64,000 nt of DNA from CADEDH01 sp041394285. Lineage in GTDB: Bacteria; Actinomycetota; Acidimicrobiia; Acidimicrobiales; SZUA-35. The number at the start of each line of letters is the position of its first letter. Position 1 is the first letter of the stretch. The stretch lies in the NCBI GenBank assembly GCA_041394285.1, contig JAWKIL010000001.1, positions 1-64,000 of the forward strand. Reading direction: 5' to 3'. The position numbers and the translations under genes were made by a program. The notes beneath the pieces were generated by a model. That model had not been told where the DNA came from, ran no database searches, and saw only the letters and a list, made by a program, of their open reading frames with translations. This document shows, piece after piece, positions 17,194 to 26,007 of this stretch.

Positions 17194-18552
17194 GTGAAGT
17201 CGTCTGTGGAGACCCTCGAGGGGAACAAGGTCAAGGTCGTCGTACAGGTCGAGGAGGCGGAGTTCGAGAAGGATCTCGACGCTGCCTTCCGGCGCCTGGC
17301 CAGGGAGGTCCGTCTCCCCGGGTTCCGGCCCGGCAAGGCCCCCCGCAAGGTCCTGGAGGCGCGCATCGGCCAGTCCTACGCCCGCCAGGAGGCGTTCCGG
17401 GAGGCCCTGCCCGTCTACTACACCGAGGCGGTGAAGGAGCACGAGGTCGACGTCATCGCTCCCCCCGAGATCGACATCACCGACGGCGAGGAGAGCGGCG
17501 GCGTCTCGTTCGACGCTGTCGTGGAGGTCCGCCCCTCGATCTCGGTCGACGGTTACGCCAACCTGGAGATCGAGGTCCCGTCGCTGGCAGTGGGCGACGA
17601 CCTGATCGATGGTGCCATCGACCGGATGCGGGCGAAGTTCGGCGAGCTGGCCGACGTGGACCGTCCGGCCGCCACCGGGGACCGGGCCGTGATCGACATC
17701 GAGGCCACCCACGAGGGCGAAGTTGTGCCCGGCCTCACCGCCACCGACTACGTTTATGAGGTGGGCAGCGGAGCTGTTGTCGCCGAGATCGACGAGCATC
17801 TCACCGGTGCCTCCGCCGGCGATGAGCTCACGTTCTCCGCCGATCACCCCGACGAGGACGAAGACGAGCCCCTCCACTTCACCATCCGGCTCCACAAGGT
17901 GCAGGAGATGGTGCTGCCCGAGGCCACCGACGCCTGGGCCGCCGACAACAGCGAGTTCGAGACGCTGGAGGAGCTGCGGGAGAGCTTCCGCACCAACATG
18001 ACCACGGTGCGCATCAACCAGGCCCGGGCCGCCCGGCGAAGCAAGCTGGCCGAGGCCCTGGCCGACCTGGTCGACGACGAGCTGGTCCCCGAGGCCATGG
18101 TCGACAACGAGGTGGAGGCCCGGGCCCAGGACATGGCCCTGCGGCTCAACGCCCAGGGCATCGACTTCAACACCTTCCTCCAGATCACCGGCCAGTCCCA
18201 GGCCGACGTGCTGGAGGGTCTGCGGGCCGACGCCCGGGGCTCGGCCAAGTTCGATCTGGCCTTGCGGGCCATCGCCCAGGCCGAGGCCCTCGAGGTCACC
18301 GACCACGATATGGAGCACGAGCTGGAGCACATCGCCGGCCACCTCGAGAAGTCGCCGGAGGAGGTCCGGGCCGACTTCGAGCAGGCCGGGCGGATGCCCG
18401 CGCTGCGGGCCGATCTGCTCAAGAACAAGGCGCTCGACTGGGTCACCGAGCGGGCCACCGTCGTCGACGAGGATGGCCAACCCGTCAGCCCAGATGCGCT
18501 AGAACTGCCAACCGAGCACGAGCACGAGCACGATTCCGGAGAGGACCACTAG
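17194..18552 (+). CDS. tig: Trigger factor (ribosome-associated chaperone, PPIase)
   Basis: A 452-residue trigger factor that binds nascent chains at the ribosome exit. The N-terminal ribosome-binding domain includes LPGFRPGKAPRKVLEARIG, holding the GFRxGKxP ribosome-docking signature. A FKBP-like domain follows (about 155-240), then a long helical C-terminal chaperone domain and an acidic/His tail (EHEHEHDSGEDH). GTG 17194 gives the family-typical N-terminus KSSVETLEGNKVKV and fits the -10. It is the first gene of a tig-clpP-clpX cluster, with its stop overlapping the clpP start by 1 nt. Confidence 0.95.
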   Translation: MKSSVETLEGNKVKVVVQVEEAEFEKDLDAAFRRLAREVRLPGFRPGKAPRKVLEARIGQSYARQEAFREALPVYYTEAVKEHEVDVIAPPEIDITDGEESGGVSFDAVVEVRPSISVDGYANLEIEVPSLAVGDDLIDGAIDRMRAKFGELADVDRPAATGDRAVIDIEATHEGEVVPGLTATDYVYEVGSGAVVAEIDEHLTGASAGDELTFSADHPDEDEDEPLHFTIRLHKVQEMVLPEATDAWAADNSEFETLEELRESFRTNMTTVRINQARAARRSKLAEALADLVDDELVPEAMVDNEVEARAQDMALRLNAQGIDFNTFLQITGQSQADVLEGLRADARGSAKFDLALRAIAQAEALEVTDHDMEHELEHIAGHLEKSPEEVRADFEQAGRMPALRADLLKNKALDWVTERATVVDEDGQPVSPDALELPTEHEHEHDSGEDH

Positions 18553-19199
18553 TGACGCACGCCGCGCCCATGTACAACTCCATCATCCCCATGGTCATCG
18601 AGCAGACGAGCCGTGGGGAACGGACCGCGGACATCTACTCACGGCTCCTGCGGGACAACATCATCTTCCTGGGCACGCCGATCTACGACGACATCGCCAA
18701 CGTGATCTGCGCCCAGATGCTGCACCTGGAGTCGGAGAACCCGGACCGGGACATCAGCCTCTACATCAACTCGCCGGGCGGCGACATCAACGCCATGTTC
18801 GCCATCTACGACACGATGCAGTACATCCGGCCCGACGTCACCACCATCTGCTTCGGGCAGGCCGCCTCGGCCGCCGCCATCCTGTTGGCCGCCGGCACCA
18901 AGGGCAAGCGCCTGGCCCTCTCCAACGCCCGCATCCTGCTCCACCAGCCCTACACCGGGGCCCAGGGCCAGGTGTCGGACCTGGAGATCGCAGCCAACGA
19001 GATCGAGCGGATCAAGAAGGTGCTGGAGGAGACGCTGGCCCGCCACACGGGCCAGCCGATCGAGCGGATCGCCACCGACACGGACCGAGATTTCGTGATG
19101 ACGGCGAACGAGGCCCGGGAGTACGGCATCATCGACGAGGTGCTCCGCGAACGACAGACAGTGGACACCACCGGTCCGATCCGGGCCGTCGGCTCCTAG
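18552..19199 (+). CDS. clpP: ATP-dependent Clp protease proteolytic subunit ClpP
   Basis: A 215-residue serine peptidase with the triad S106 (GQAASAAAI), H131 (LLHQPY) and D180 (DTDRDFVM). It forms the tetradecameric chamber served by ClpX, encoded next door. Only one clpP is present here, whereas many actinobacteria carry clpP1-clpP2 in tandem; a second copy may lie elsewhere. The start is GTG 18552, sharing its G with the tig stop; ATG 18570 is an alternative that trims six residues. Confidence 0.95.
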   Translation: MTHAAPMYNSIIPMVIEQTSRGERTADIYSRLLRDNIIFLGTPIYDDIANVICAQMLHLESENPDRDISLYINSPGGDINAMFAIYDTMQYIRPDVTTICFGQAASAAAILLAAGTKGKRLALSNARILLHQPYTGAQGQVSDLEIAANEIERIKKVLEETLARHTGQPIERIATDTDRDFVMTANEAREYGIIDEVLRERQTVDTTGPIRAVGS

Positions 19200-19215
19200 C
19201 AGGGGGACTCAGAGG

Positions 19216-20487
19216 GTGGCGAAGTTCGGAGAGGGTGGCGAGCTCCTCAAGTGCTCGTTCTGCGGGAAATCGCAGAAGCAGGTCAAGAAGCTGATCGCCG
19301 GTCCCGGCGTGTACATCTGCGACGAGTGCATCGATCTCTGCAACGAGATCATCGAGGAAGAGCTGGCCGACGGCGGCGATCTCAGCTTCGAGGAGCTGCT
19401 CAAGCCGCGTGAGATCTACGAGTTCCTGAACGACTGGATCGTGGGGCAGGAGACGGCCAAGAAGATCCTGTCGGTCGCCGTCTACAACCACTACAAGCGC
19501 ATCCAGTACGGCGCCCAGTCGGGCTCCAGCTCCGACGTGGAGCTGGCCAAGAGCAACATCTTGTTGATGGGGCCCACCGGCTGCGGCAAGACCCTGCTGG
19601 CCAAGACCCTGGCCCGGATGCTGAACGTGCCCTTCGCCATCGCCGACGCCACCGCCCTCACCGAGGCGGGCTACGTGGGCGAAGACGTCGAGAACATCCT
19701 GCTCAAGCTGATCCAGGCGGCCGACTTCGACGTGAAGCGGGCCGAGACCGGGATCATCTACATCGACGAGATCGACAAGATCGCCCGGAAGAGCGAGAAC
19801 CCGTCGATCACCCGGGACGTGTCGGGCGAGGGCGTGCAGCAGGCCCTGCTCAAGATCCTGGAAGGGACCGTGGCGTCGGTGCCGCCCCAGGGCGGGCGCA
19901 AGCACCCCCACCAGGACTTCATCCAGATCGACACGTCGAACATCCTGTTCATCTGCGGTGGCGCCTTCGCCGGCATCGAGACGATCATCGAGCGCCGCAT
20001 CGGCGCCCGCTCCGTGGGGTTCAAGGCCGACATCGGCTCCGCCGCCCAGTCGGCCGACGACATCTACGCTCGGGTTCGTCCCGAGGATCTCCTGAAGTTC
20101 GGCCTGATCCCCGAGTTCGTCGGGCGTCTGCCGGTGATCGGCACGGTCACCAACCTCACCCAGGACGCCCTGGTGCGGATCCTGGTGGAGCCGAAGGACG
20201 CCCTGGTCAAGCAGTATCAGAAGTTCTTCGAGATGGAAGACGTGGAGCTCGAGTTCACCGAGGACGCGCTGAGCGCCATCGCCGACCAGGCCCTCCTGCG
20301 GGGCACCGGCGCCCGCGGTCTGCGCGCCATCCTGGAAGAGGTGCTGCTCGACGTCATGTACGACCTGCCGGGCCGGGAAGATGTGGGCCGCTGCGTGCTC
20401 GACGCCAGCACGGTGCTGGACCGGGTGAACCCCACGCTGGTGCCCCGCAACGAGACCCGTCAGCGGCAGCGGCGGGCCGCCTCCTAA
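19216..20487 (+). CDS. clpX: ClpX, AAA+ unfoldase subunit
   Basis: A 423-residue ClpX. The N-terminal zinc-binding domain uses C13, C16, C35 and C38. Walker A is GPTGCGKT (119-126), and Walker B with sensor is IIYIDEIDKI. The IGF-type ClpP-docking loop lies in the region after the Walker B, and the C-terminal small domain follows. It is 16 nt after clpP with GGGGGA upstream of GTG 19216, in the same operon. It recognises tagged substrates and threads them into ClpP. Confidence 0.96.
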   Translation: MAKFGEGGELLKCSFCGKSQKQVKKLIAGPGVYICDECIDLCNEIIEEELADGGDLSFEELLKPREIYEFLNDWIVGQETAKKILSVAVYNHYKRIQYGAQSGSSSDVELAKSNILLMGPTGCGKTLLAKTLARMLNVPFAIADATALTEAGYVGEDVENILLKLIQAADFDVKRAETGIIYIDEIDKIARKSENPSITRDVSGEGVQQALLKILEGTVASVPPQGGRKHPHQDFIQIDTSNILFICGGAFAGIETIIERRIGARSVGFKADIGSAAQSADDIYARVRPEDLLKFGLIPEFVGRLPVIGTVTNLTQDALVRILVEPKDALVKQYQKFFEMEDVELEFTEDALSAIADQALLRGTGARGLRAILEEVLLDVMYDLPGREDVGRCVLDASTVLDRVNPTLVPRNETRQRQRRAAS

Positions 20488-20505
20488 GCGGCGTCCGGTT
20501 CCCCG

Positions 20506-21852
20506 TTGGACTATCGCAGCGCGCTGGCCTTCCTCGACCAGCACACCAACCTGGAAGGCAGCCGCCGCGACCGGTTCGCGCCCGCTTCGCCGGCCCTGCC
20601 CACGGCCGGCCAGACCGACGGGCTGTCGCTGGAGCCGATGCGGGAGCTGATGGCGGCGCTGGGCGACCCCCACGAGGCGTACCGGATCGTCCACATCACC
20701 GGCACCAACGGCAAGGGTTCCACCGCCCGCTACACGAGCGCCCTGCTCCAGGCCACCGATCTGTCGGTGGGCACCTACACCAGCCCCAACATCGAGACCG
20801 TCAACGAACGCCTCAGCTGGGCCGGCCGGCCGATCTCCGACGACGACTTCGGCCGCCTGATGGGCCTGATGGCCGGGGTGGAGCCCCTCCTGTCCCGCCG
20901 TCCCAGCCGCTTCGAGCTGCTCACGGCCGCCGCCTTCGCCTGGTTCGCCGAGCTGGGGATAGACGTCGCCGTGGTGGAGGTGGGCCTGCTGGGCCGCTAC
21001 GACGCCACCAATGTCGTCACGGGCGACGTCGCCGTCGTGACCAACATCGGCAAGGACCACACCAGCGGCGAGGAGGGGTGGGAGATCGAGGTCGCCTCGG
21101 AGAAGGCCGGCATCATCAAGCCCACCAGCCACGCCATACTCGGCTCGCCCATGGGCGAGCTGGAGCCGATCTTCGCTGCCGAGGGCCCGGCTGCGCTGTG
21201 GAGCGCCGGGCAGGAGTTCGTCGTGGAGTCGAACGAGCTGGCCGTCGGGGGCCGGGTGATTGACCTCGTCACCCCCGGTGCCCGCTATGACCAGCTGTTC
21301 ATCCCCTTCCACGGCGCCCACCAGGGCGACAACCTGGCTACTGCGGTGGCGGCGGTGGAGGCCTTCTTCGGCCGCCCGTCGGATCAGGATCTCATCGAGT
21401 TCGCCCTGACCACGGTGGAGCTGCCGGCGCGCTTCGAGGTGGTGAGCCACGATCCCACCATCATCCTGGACGGAGCCCACAACCCACCCGGCGCCCAGGC
21501 CGCCTCGGCCACCCTGGCCGAGGCGTTCGCCCGCCTGGGGTCCTGGGTCCTGGTGGTGGGCATGCTGTCGGGCAAGGACCCGGTGGAGATGCTGGAGGCG
21601 CTCCGGGCCGACGAGTTCGACGCCGTGATCTGCTGCGAGCCCGACTGGTCGCGGGCCATCCCGGCCGACGAGATCGCCCGGGCCGCCAGCCGCTTGGGGC
21701 TCTCGGTCGAGGTCGTGAAGTCACCGGTGGAGGCGCTGCACCGGGCGTTGGCGGTCACCGCCGGAGACGACCTGATCCTGGTCACCGGCAGCATCTACGT
21801 GGTGGGCGAGGTGCGGGCCGCGGCCCGGGCCCTGGGGGCCGACCGGAGGTAG
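20506..21852 (+). CDS. folC: Folylpolyglutamate synthase / dihydrofolate synthase
   Basis: A 448-residue FolC that adds glutamate to folates or dihydropteroate. The P-loop is ITGTNGKGS (64-72); SPNIETVNERLSW is the folate-binding Omega-loop region; ILDGAHNPPG is the C-terminal domain signature. The only reasonable start is TTG 20506, 18 nt after clpX. In other actinobacteria valS separates clpX and folC; it is missing here. Confidence 0.94.
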   Translation: MDYRSALAFLDQHTNLEGSRRDRFAPASPALPTAGQTDGLSLEPMRELMAALGDPHEAYRIVHITGTNGKGSTARYTSALLQATDLSVGTYTSPNIETVNERLSWAGRPISDDDFGRLMGLMAGVEPLLSRRPSRFELLTAAAFAWFAELGIDVAVVEVGLLGRYDATNVVTGDVAVVTNIGKDHTSGEEGWEIEVASEKAGIIKPTSHAILGSPMGELEPIFAAEGPAALWSAGQEFVVESNELAVGGRVIDLVTPGARYDQLFIPFHGAHQGDNLATAVAAVEAFFGRPSDQDLIEFALTTVELPARFEVVSHDPTIILDGAHNPPGAQAASATLAEAFARLGSWVLVVGMLSGKDPVEMLEALRADEFDAVICCEPDWSRAIPADEIARAASRLGLSVEVVKSPVEALHRALAVTAGDDLILVTGSIYVVGEVRAAARALGADRR

Positions 21853-21906
21853 TCCCTTCGGACCGTTGCGCTCAAGGGCGGGACGGGGTCGGCCGATGCG
21901 CCGAAC

Positions 21907-22755
21907 ATGGCCCGACTCGCCGTCCCCCTGCGTCGACCCCGTCGACCCGAGCTGCCGGACCACCCCCGCCGGGGCGAGCGGGGTGCCACGCTCACCGAGT
22001 ACGGGCTGATCGTCGCCCTCGTGGTGGTGGCCTCGCTGGGCGGCATCATGCAGCTGCAGGACGAGTCGGGCTCGTACCTGGTGCAGACCGGGTCCGACGT
22101 GGGCCAACCCCGGGAGCTGGCGGCCGAGATGAGCGCCGACCTACCCGAGGAACCCGACTGGCTGCCCCAACCGCCGGCACCCACCACGACCACCACCGCT
22201 CCCACCACCACGACGTCGACGGTGGCCACCAGCGTCTCCACAACCGACACCACCGCGGCCACGAGCACCACGGCCGACCCCACCAGCACCACGGCGGCCA
22301 CCACCACGACGACCACCGCGTCGACGACGACCACCACCACGGCCGCCAGCTACCCGGTGGGCGCCGTGATCTACGACGGCCCGATGTACAGCCAGCGCCA
22401 TACCGGTGACTGCTACCAGATCGAGAACTCGGGCCAGGTCAACTCCAGCACGGGCCGGTACAGCTGCAACGGCAACAACAACCAGAAGATCCAGGCTGTC
22501 GGCTCCGCCACCCAGGTGGCGATCCGCTGGAAGAGCATCTCGGCCGGTCACTGCCTCACCGCCGACAACACCACCAACCGGATGACCGTCTGCGGACCGG
22601 CGAACGCCCAGCAGTACACCGTGACCGTCGACGGGTCGGGATGGATCACGTTCAAGAACGTGGACAACAACCTGTGCCTGGCCGAGCACTCCAGCGGCCT
22701 CGAGCTCGAGACGTGCTCATCGGGGAGCGATCGTCAGAAGTTCAAGTTCAGCTGA
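21907..22755 (+). CDS. Flp-type pilin N-terminus fused through a Thr-rich linker to a ricin-type lectin domain
   Basis: A 282-residue mosaic surface protein. The N-terminus carries a class III (Flp/Tad) prepilin signal: a basic leader RRGERG, predicted cleavage after G26, Glu at +5 of the mature chain (ATLTEYGLIVALVVVASL), then a hydrophobic helix, close to canonical Flp pilins. Residues about 91-148 are almost entirely Thr, Ala, Pro and Ser, a likely stalk. Residues about 150-282 resemble a beta-trefoil ricin-B lectin (CLTADNTTNRMTVCG, NNLCLAEHSSGLELETC, ending RQKFKF in the QxW/F position). This would display a carbohydrate-binding domain on a pilus or the membrane. It sits between folC and ndk, a location that is normally uninterrupted. 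Confidence 0.8.
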   Translation: MARLAVPLRRPRRPELPDHPRRGERGATLTEYGLIVALVVVASLGGIMQLQDESGSYLVQTGSDVGQPRELAAEMSADLPEEPDWLPQPPAPTTTTTAPTTTTSTVATSVSTTDTTAATSTTADPTSTTAATTTTTTASTTTTTTAASYPVGAVIYDGPMYSQRHTGDCYQIENSGQVNSSTGRYSCNGNNNQKIQAVGSATQVAIRWKSISAGHCLTADNTTNRMTVCGPANAQQYTVTVDGSGWITFKNVDNNLCLAEHSSGLELETCSSGSDRQKFKFS

Positions 22756-22802
22756 CGGGGAAGCCTTCGGGTTCGTCCGGCACGCCCGGGGCCGGATCCC
22801 GG

Positions 22803-22808
22803 TACCCT
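22803..22808 (+). promoter_or_regulatory. -10 element of ndk (leaderless type)
   Basis: TACCCT lies 7 nt before GTG 22816. Confidence 0.5.
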
Positions 22809-22815
22809 GCCGGCC

Positions 22816-23226
22816 GTGAGTAGGACACTGGTCATCTGCAAGCCCGATGCCGTCGAGCGCGGCTATGTGGGCGAGATCATCTCCCGATTCGAACGCAAGG
22901 GCCTCCGGCTGGTGGCGGCCGAGCTCCGTCAGCTCGACACCGAGACTCTGGGCCGCCATTACGAGGAGCACGTGGGCAAGGGCTTCTACGACGACCTGGT
23001 GGCCTTCATGAGCCGCAGCCCGGCCTTCGTGGCCGTGGTGGAGGGTCCGGAAGACACCTTCGCCATCGTCCGCACGCTCATGGGCCCGACCAACCCGGCG
23101 GCCGCCCCTCCGGGCACGATCCGGGGCGATTTCGGCACGATCATGACGGAGAATCTGGTGCACGGGTCGGACTCGAACGAGTCGGCTGAGCGGGAGATCG
23201 CCATCTTCTTCCCTGGTCTGGCCTGA
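22816..23226 (+). CDS. ndk: Nucleoside diphosphate kinase
   Basis: A 136-residue NDK that transfers gamma-phosphate between nucleotides through phospho-H116 in NLVHGSDS. The N-terminus RTLVICKPDAVERG and the Kpn-loop region around GPTNPAAAPPGTIRGD are typical. GTG 22816 is fixed by the family start and the upstream -10. It has its own promoter, separate from the pilin-lectin gene. Confidence 0.96.
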   Translation: MSRTLVICKPDAVERGYVGEIISRFERKGLRLVAAELRQLDTETLGRHYEEHVGKGFYDDLVAFMSRSPAFVAVVEGPEDTFAIVRTLMGPTNPAAAPPGTIRGDFGTIMTENLVHGSDSNESAEREIAIFFPGLA

Positions 23227-23278
23227 TCAGACGCTGAAGCGCCCCCTCGGGGGCCGCCAGATAGACCAAAACGGCCGG

Positions 23279-23284
23279 TACGCT
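23279..23284 (+). promoter_or_regulatory. -10 element of the radical SAM gene
   Basis: TACGCT lies 8 nt before ATG 23293. Confidence 0.4.
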
Positions 23285-23292
23285 ATCAGGGG

Positions 23293-25251
23293 ATGACGTC
23301 CGTATGGCCTCGACTGGAGCCCCTGCTCCCGAAGGTTCAGAAGCCGGCCCGGTACATCGGTTGTGAAGATGGCGCTGCCGCCAAGCCACCCGATCCGGCG
23401 CTGGTCAACTGGTGCTTCATCTACCCCGACGCCTACGAGATAGGCCTACCCAACCAGGGTCTGCAGATCCTGTACGAGATCGTCAACGAGCGCCCCGACG
23501 GCACCGCTGACCGCTCGTACGCCCCCTGGGGTGACCTGGAGGCCCTGATGCGGGCCGAGGGCATCCCCCTGTTCTCGGTGGAACACCACACCCCGGGCCA
23601 CGAGTTCGACCTGCTGGCGTTCAACCTGTCGGCCGAGCTCACCTACACCAATCTGGTCAACTGCATCGACCTGGCCGGGGTACCGGTCCGGGCCGCCGAT
23701 CGCACCGAAGCCCACCCACTGGTAGTGGCCGGCGGCCACTGCACGTACAACCCGGAACCTCTGGCCGACTTCCTCGATGCTGTGGTGCTGGGCGACGGCG
23801 AGGAAGTGGTGGGGGAGATCACCGCGCTGGTGGCGGCCCACAAGGCCCAGCCCGGTGCCACCCGCGCCAGTCTCCTGCTGGCCCTGGCCGGCATCGAATC
23901 GGTCTACGTGCCCAGCCTGTACGAGGTCACCTATGACGGTCCCTCGGTGGCGTCGATCACCCCTCGCCACCCGGACGCGCCGGCCGTCGTCACCAAGCGG
24001 ACGGTGGCCGATCTGGCCGATTGGCCCTACCCCCGCAACCAGCTGGCGCCCCTCACCGAGGTGGTCCACGACCGCCTCAACGTGGAGGTCTTCCGGGGCT
24101 GTACCCGAGGCTGCCGGTTCTGCCAGGCCGGGATGATCACCCGCCCGGTCCGGGAGCGCCCGGCCGACCAGGTCCGCACGATGGTGACCTCGGGCCTGGC
24201 TCGCACCGGCTACGACGAGGTCACGCTCACCTCCCTGTCCACCGCCGACTACTCCGACGTGTCGTCCCTGGTGGAGGGCATCATGGACGACAGCGAGGCC
24301 GACGGTGGGCCCACCGTGTCGGTGTCGCTCCCCAGCCTCCGGGTCGACGCCTTCGGCGTGGCCATCGCCGCCCAGCTCCAGCGGGCCAAACGCAGCGGCC
24401 TCACCTTCGCCCCCGAGGCCGGTACCTGGCGTATGCGCCAGGTCATCAACAAGCTCGTGCGGGAAGAAGACCTGTACGAGGCGGTCGACGCCGCCTACGC
24501 CCAGGGCTGGCAGCGGGTGAAGCTCTACTTCCTGATCGGGCTCCCGTCGGAGACCGACGAGGACACGCTGGGGATCGCCCGTCTGGCGGCCAACGTGGCC
24601 GAGATCGGCAAGCGCCACAACAAGCGGGCCTCGTGCACCGCCTCCGTGGGCGGCTTCGTGCCCAAACCGTTCACCCCCTTCCAGTGGTTCGGCCAGAACA
24701 CCACGGCCGAGCTGCAGCGCAAGGTGAACCTCCTGAAGGACGCCACCCGGGGGATGAAGGGGGTCACGCTCAAATGGCACGACCCCAAGGCCACCCTGGT
24801 GGAAGGCATCGCCAGCCGGGGAGACCGGCGCATCGGGGCCGTGATCGAACAGGTCTGGCGCAACGGCGGCACCTTCCAGGAGTGGTCGGAGCACTTCAAC
24901 CTGGAGCTCTGGACCCAGGCCATGGCCGACCACGGGCTCTCGATCGACGATGTGGTGCACCGCCACCGCCGTCCCGACGAGCTGCTGCCCTGGGAGCACC
25001 TGTCGGCCGGGCTCCACAAGGACTTCCTGTGGCAGGACTGGCAGGACGCGCTGGCCGAGGTCGGCCTGCCCGATTGCCGCTGGACCCCCTGCTACGACTG
25101 CGGCGCCTGCACCGGCTACGGCATCGAGCACGTGGTCGCCTCGGCCGTGCCTCCTGCCGGTGGCAGCCAGGGCACCGGGCAGGATCTGGGCACTGGCGGT
25201 GCCGTGCCCGTGCGGCTCCTGGGCCGGCGCCCCGAGGCGGTTACCGGATGA
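23293..25251 (+). CDS. TIGR03960-type B12-binding-like radical SAM protein
   Basis: A 652-residue radical SAM protein. An N-terminal B12-binding-like region (about 30-200) is followed by the radical SAM cluster motif C270-x3-C274-x2-C277 in FRGCTRGCRFCQAG, then a TIM-barrel core and a C-terminal cysteine cluster (CYDCGACTGYG). The family is conserved immediately upstream of RNase E/G with TIGR03936; the modification it makes is not settled. Its stop overlaps the next start (ATGA), a coupled pair. Confidence 0.88.
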   Translation: MTSVWPRLEPLLPKVQKPARYIGCEDGAAAKPPDPALVNWCFIYPDAYEIGLPNQGLQILYEIVNERPDGTADRSYAPWGDLEALMRAEGIPLFSVEHHTPGHEFDLLAFNLSAELTYTNLVNCIDLAGVPVRAADRTEAHPLVVAGGHCTYNPEPLADFLDAVVLGDGEEVVGEITALVAAHKAQPGATRASLLLALAGIESVYVPSLYEVTYDGPSVASITPRHPDAPAVVTKRTVADLADWPYPRNQLAPLTEVVHDRLNVEVFRGCTRGCRFCQAGMITRPVRERPADQVRTMVTSGLARTGYDEVTLTSLSTADYSDVSSLVEGIMDDSEADGGPTVSVSLPSLRVDAFGVAIAAQLQRAKRSGLTFAPEAGTWRMRQVINKLVREEDLYEAVDAAYAQGWQRVKLYFLIGLPSETDEDTLGIARLAANVAEIGKRHNKRASCTASVGGFVPKPFTPFQWFGQNTTAELQRKVNLLKDATRGMKGVTLKWHDPKATLVEGIASRGDRRIGAVIEQVWRNGGTFQEWSEHFNLELWTQAMADHGLSIDDVVHRHRRPDELLPWEHLSAGLHKDFLWQDWQDALAEVGLPDCRWTPCYDCGACTGYGIEHVVASAVPPAGGSQGTGQDLGTGGAVPVRLLGRRPEAVTG

Positions 25252-25991
25252 CGGCGGCGGCCGAAGGGCGCCAGATCGTCCGCATCAGATACTCCAAGGC
25301 CGGGCGGATCCGTTTCGTCGGCCACCGAGATGTGGCCCGCCTCTTCGAGCGGGCCATGCGAAAGCTCCGACTCCCGGTTGCGTTCACGGAGGGCTTCTCA
25401 CCGCGCCCGAAGCTCAGCTTCGGGCTCGCTCTCCCCGTGGCCTGCGAGTCGGACGCCGAATACCTCGACGTCGAGCTGGCAACGCCGGTCGACCTCGAGT
25501 CGCTGCCGGCCAGCCTGACCGCGGCCCTGCCCGACGGGTTCACCGTCGAGGCGGCGATCGCCATCCCACCTGGTCAGCCGTCCCTGCAGCAGGCCATCAC
25601 CTCCTGCGATTGGAGCATCGAGATCCTGGGCGCCGCCGACGCCGGGCTCCCGGCCGCAATCGACCAGGTGCTGACCGCCCCGGAGCTCCCCATGGAGCGG
25701 ATCCGGAAAGGCAAGCCCACGGTCACCGATGTCCGCCCGGCGATCCTCCATATGGAGTGCGCCGGGCCGACGAGTGACGGTGTCGAGCTGGTGGCGAACC
25801 TCGCCACCGAGACCGTGTCCCTACGGCCAGCGGAGCTGGTGCAGTTACTGGGATCCGTCCTCGGCGAGCGAACCCTCTCCGAGGGGCGTGTGCGCCGGCT
25901 CAAGCAATGGATGATCGTCGACGGAGCCCGGTGCGAACCGGTGAGCCCACCCGGCTCCTCGACCAGGCCCGCCCTGGTGCGCGCCTCATGA
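25248..25991 (+). CDS. TIGR03936 radical-SAM-associated protein (DUF2344)
   Basis: A 247-residue partner of the preceding radical SAM enzyme. The N-terminus shows the family signature: IRIRYSKAGRIRFVGHRDV, then LPVAFTEGFSPRPKLSFG. In some species the domain is fused to the radical SAM protein, which supports a physical partnership. The start ATG 25248 overlaps the previous stop by 4 nt. An RNase E/G gene follows after 16 nt, so this may be a tRNA- or rRNA-modifying unit (inference). Confidence 0.85.
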   Translation: MTAAAEGRQIVRIRYSKAGRIRFVGHRDVARLFERAMRKLRLPVAFTEGFSPRPKLSFGLALPVACESDAEYLDVELATPVDLESLPASLTAALPDGFTVEAAIAIPPGQPSLQQAITSCDWSIEILGAADAGLPAAIDQVLTAPELPMERIRKGKPTVTDVRPAILHMECAGPTSDGVELVANLATETVSLRPAELVQLLGSVLGERTLSEGRVRRLKQWMIVDGARCEPVSPPGSSTRPALVRAS

Positions 25992-26007
25992 GAAGGGAAC
26001 CCCCACG

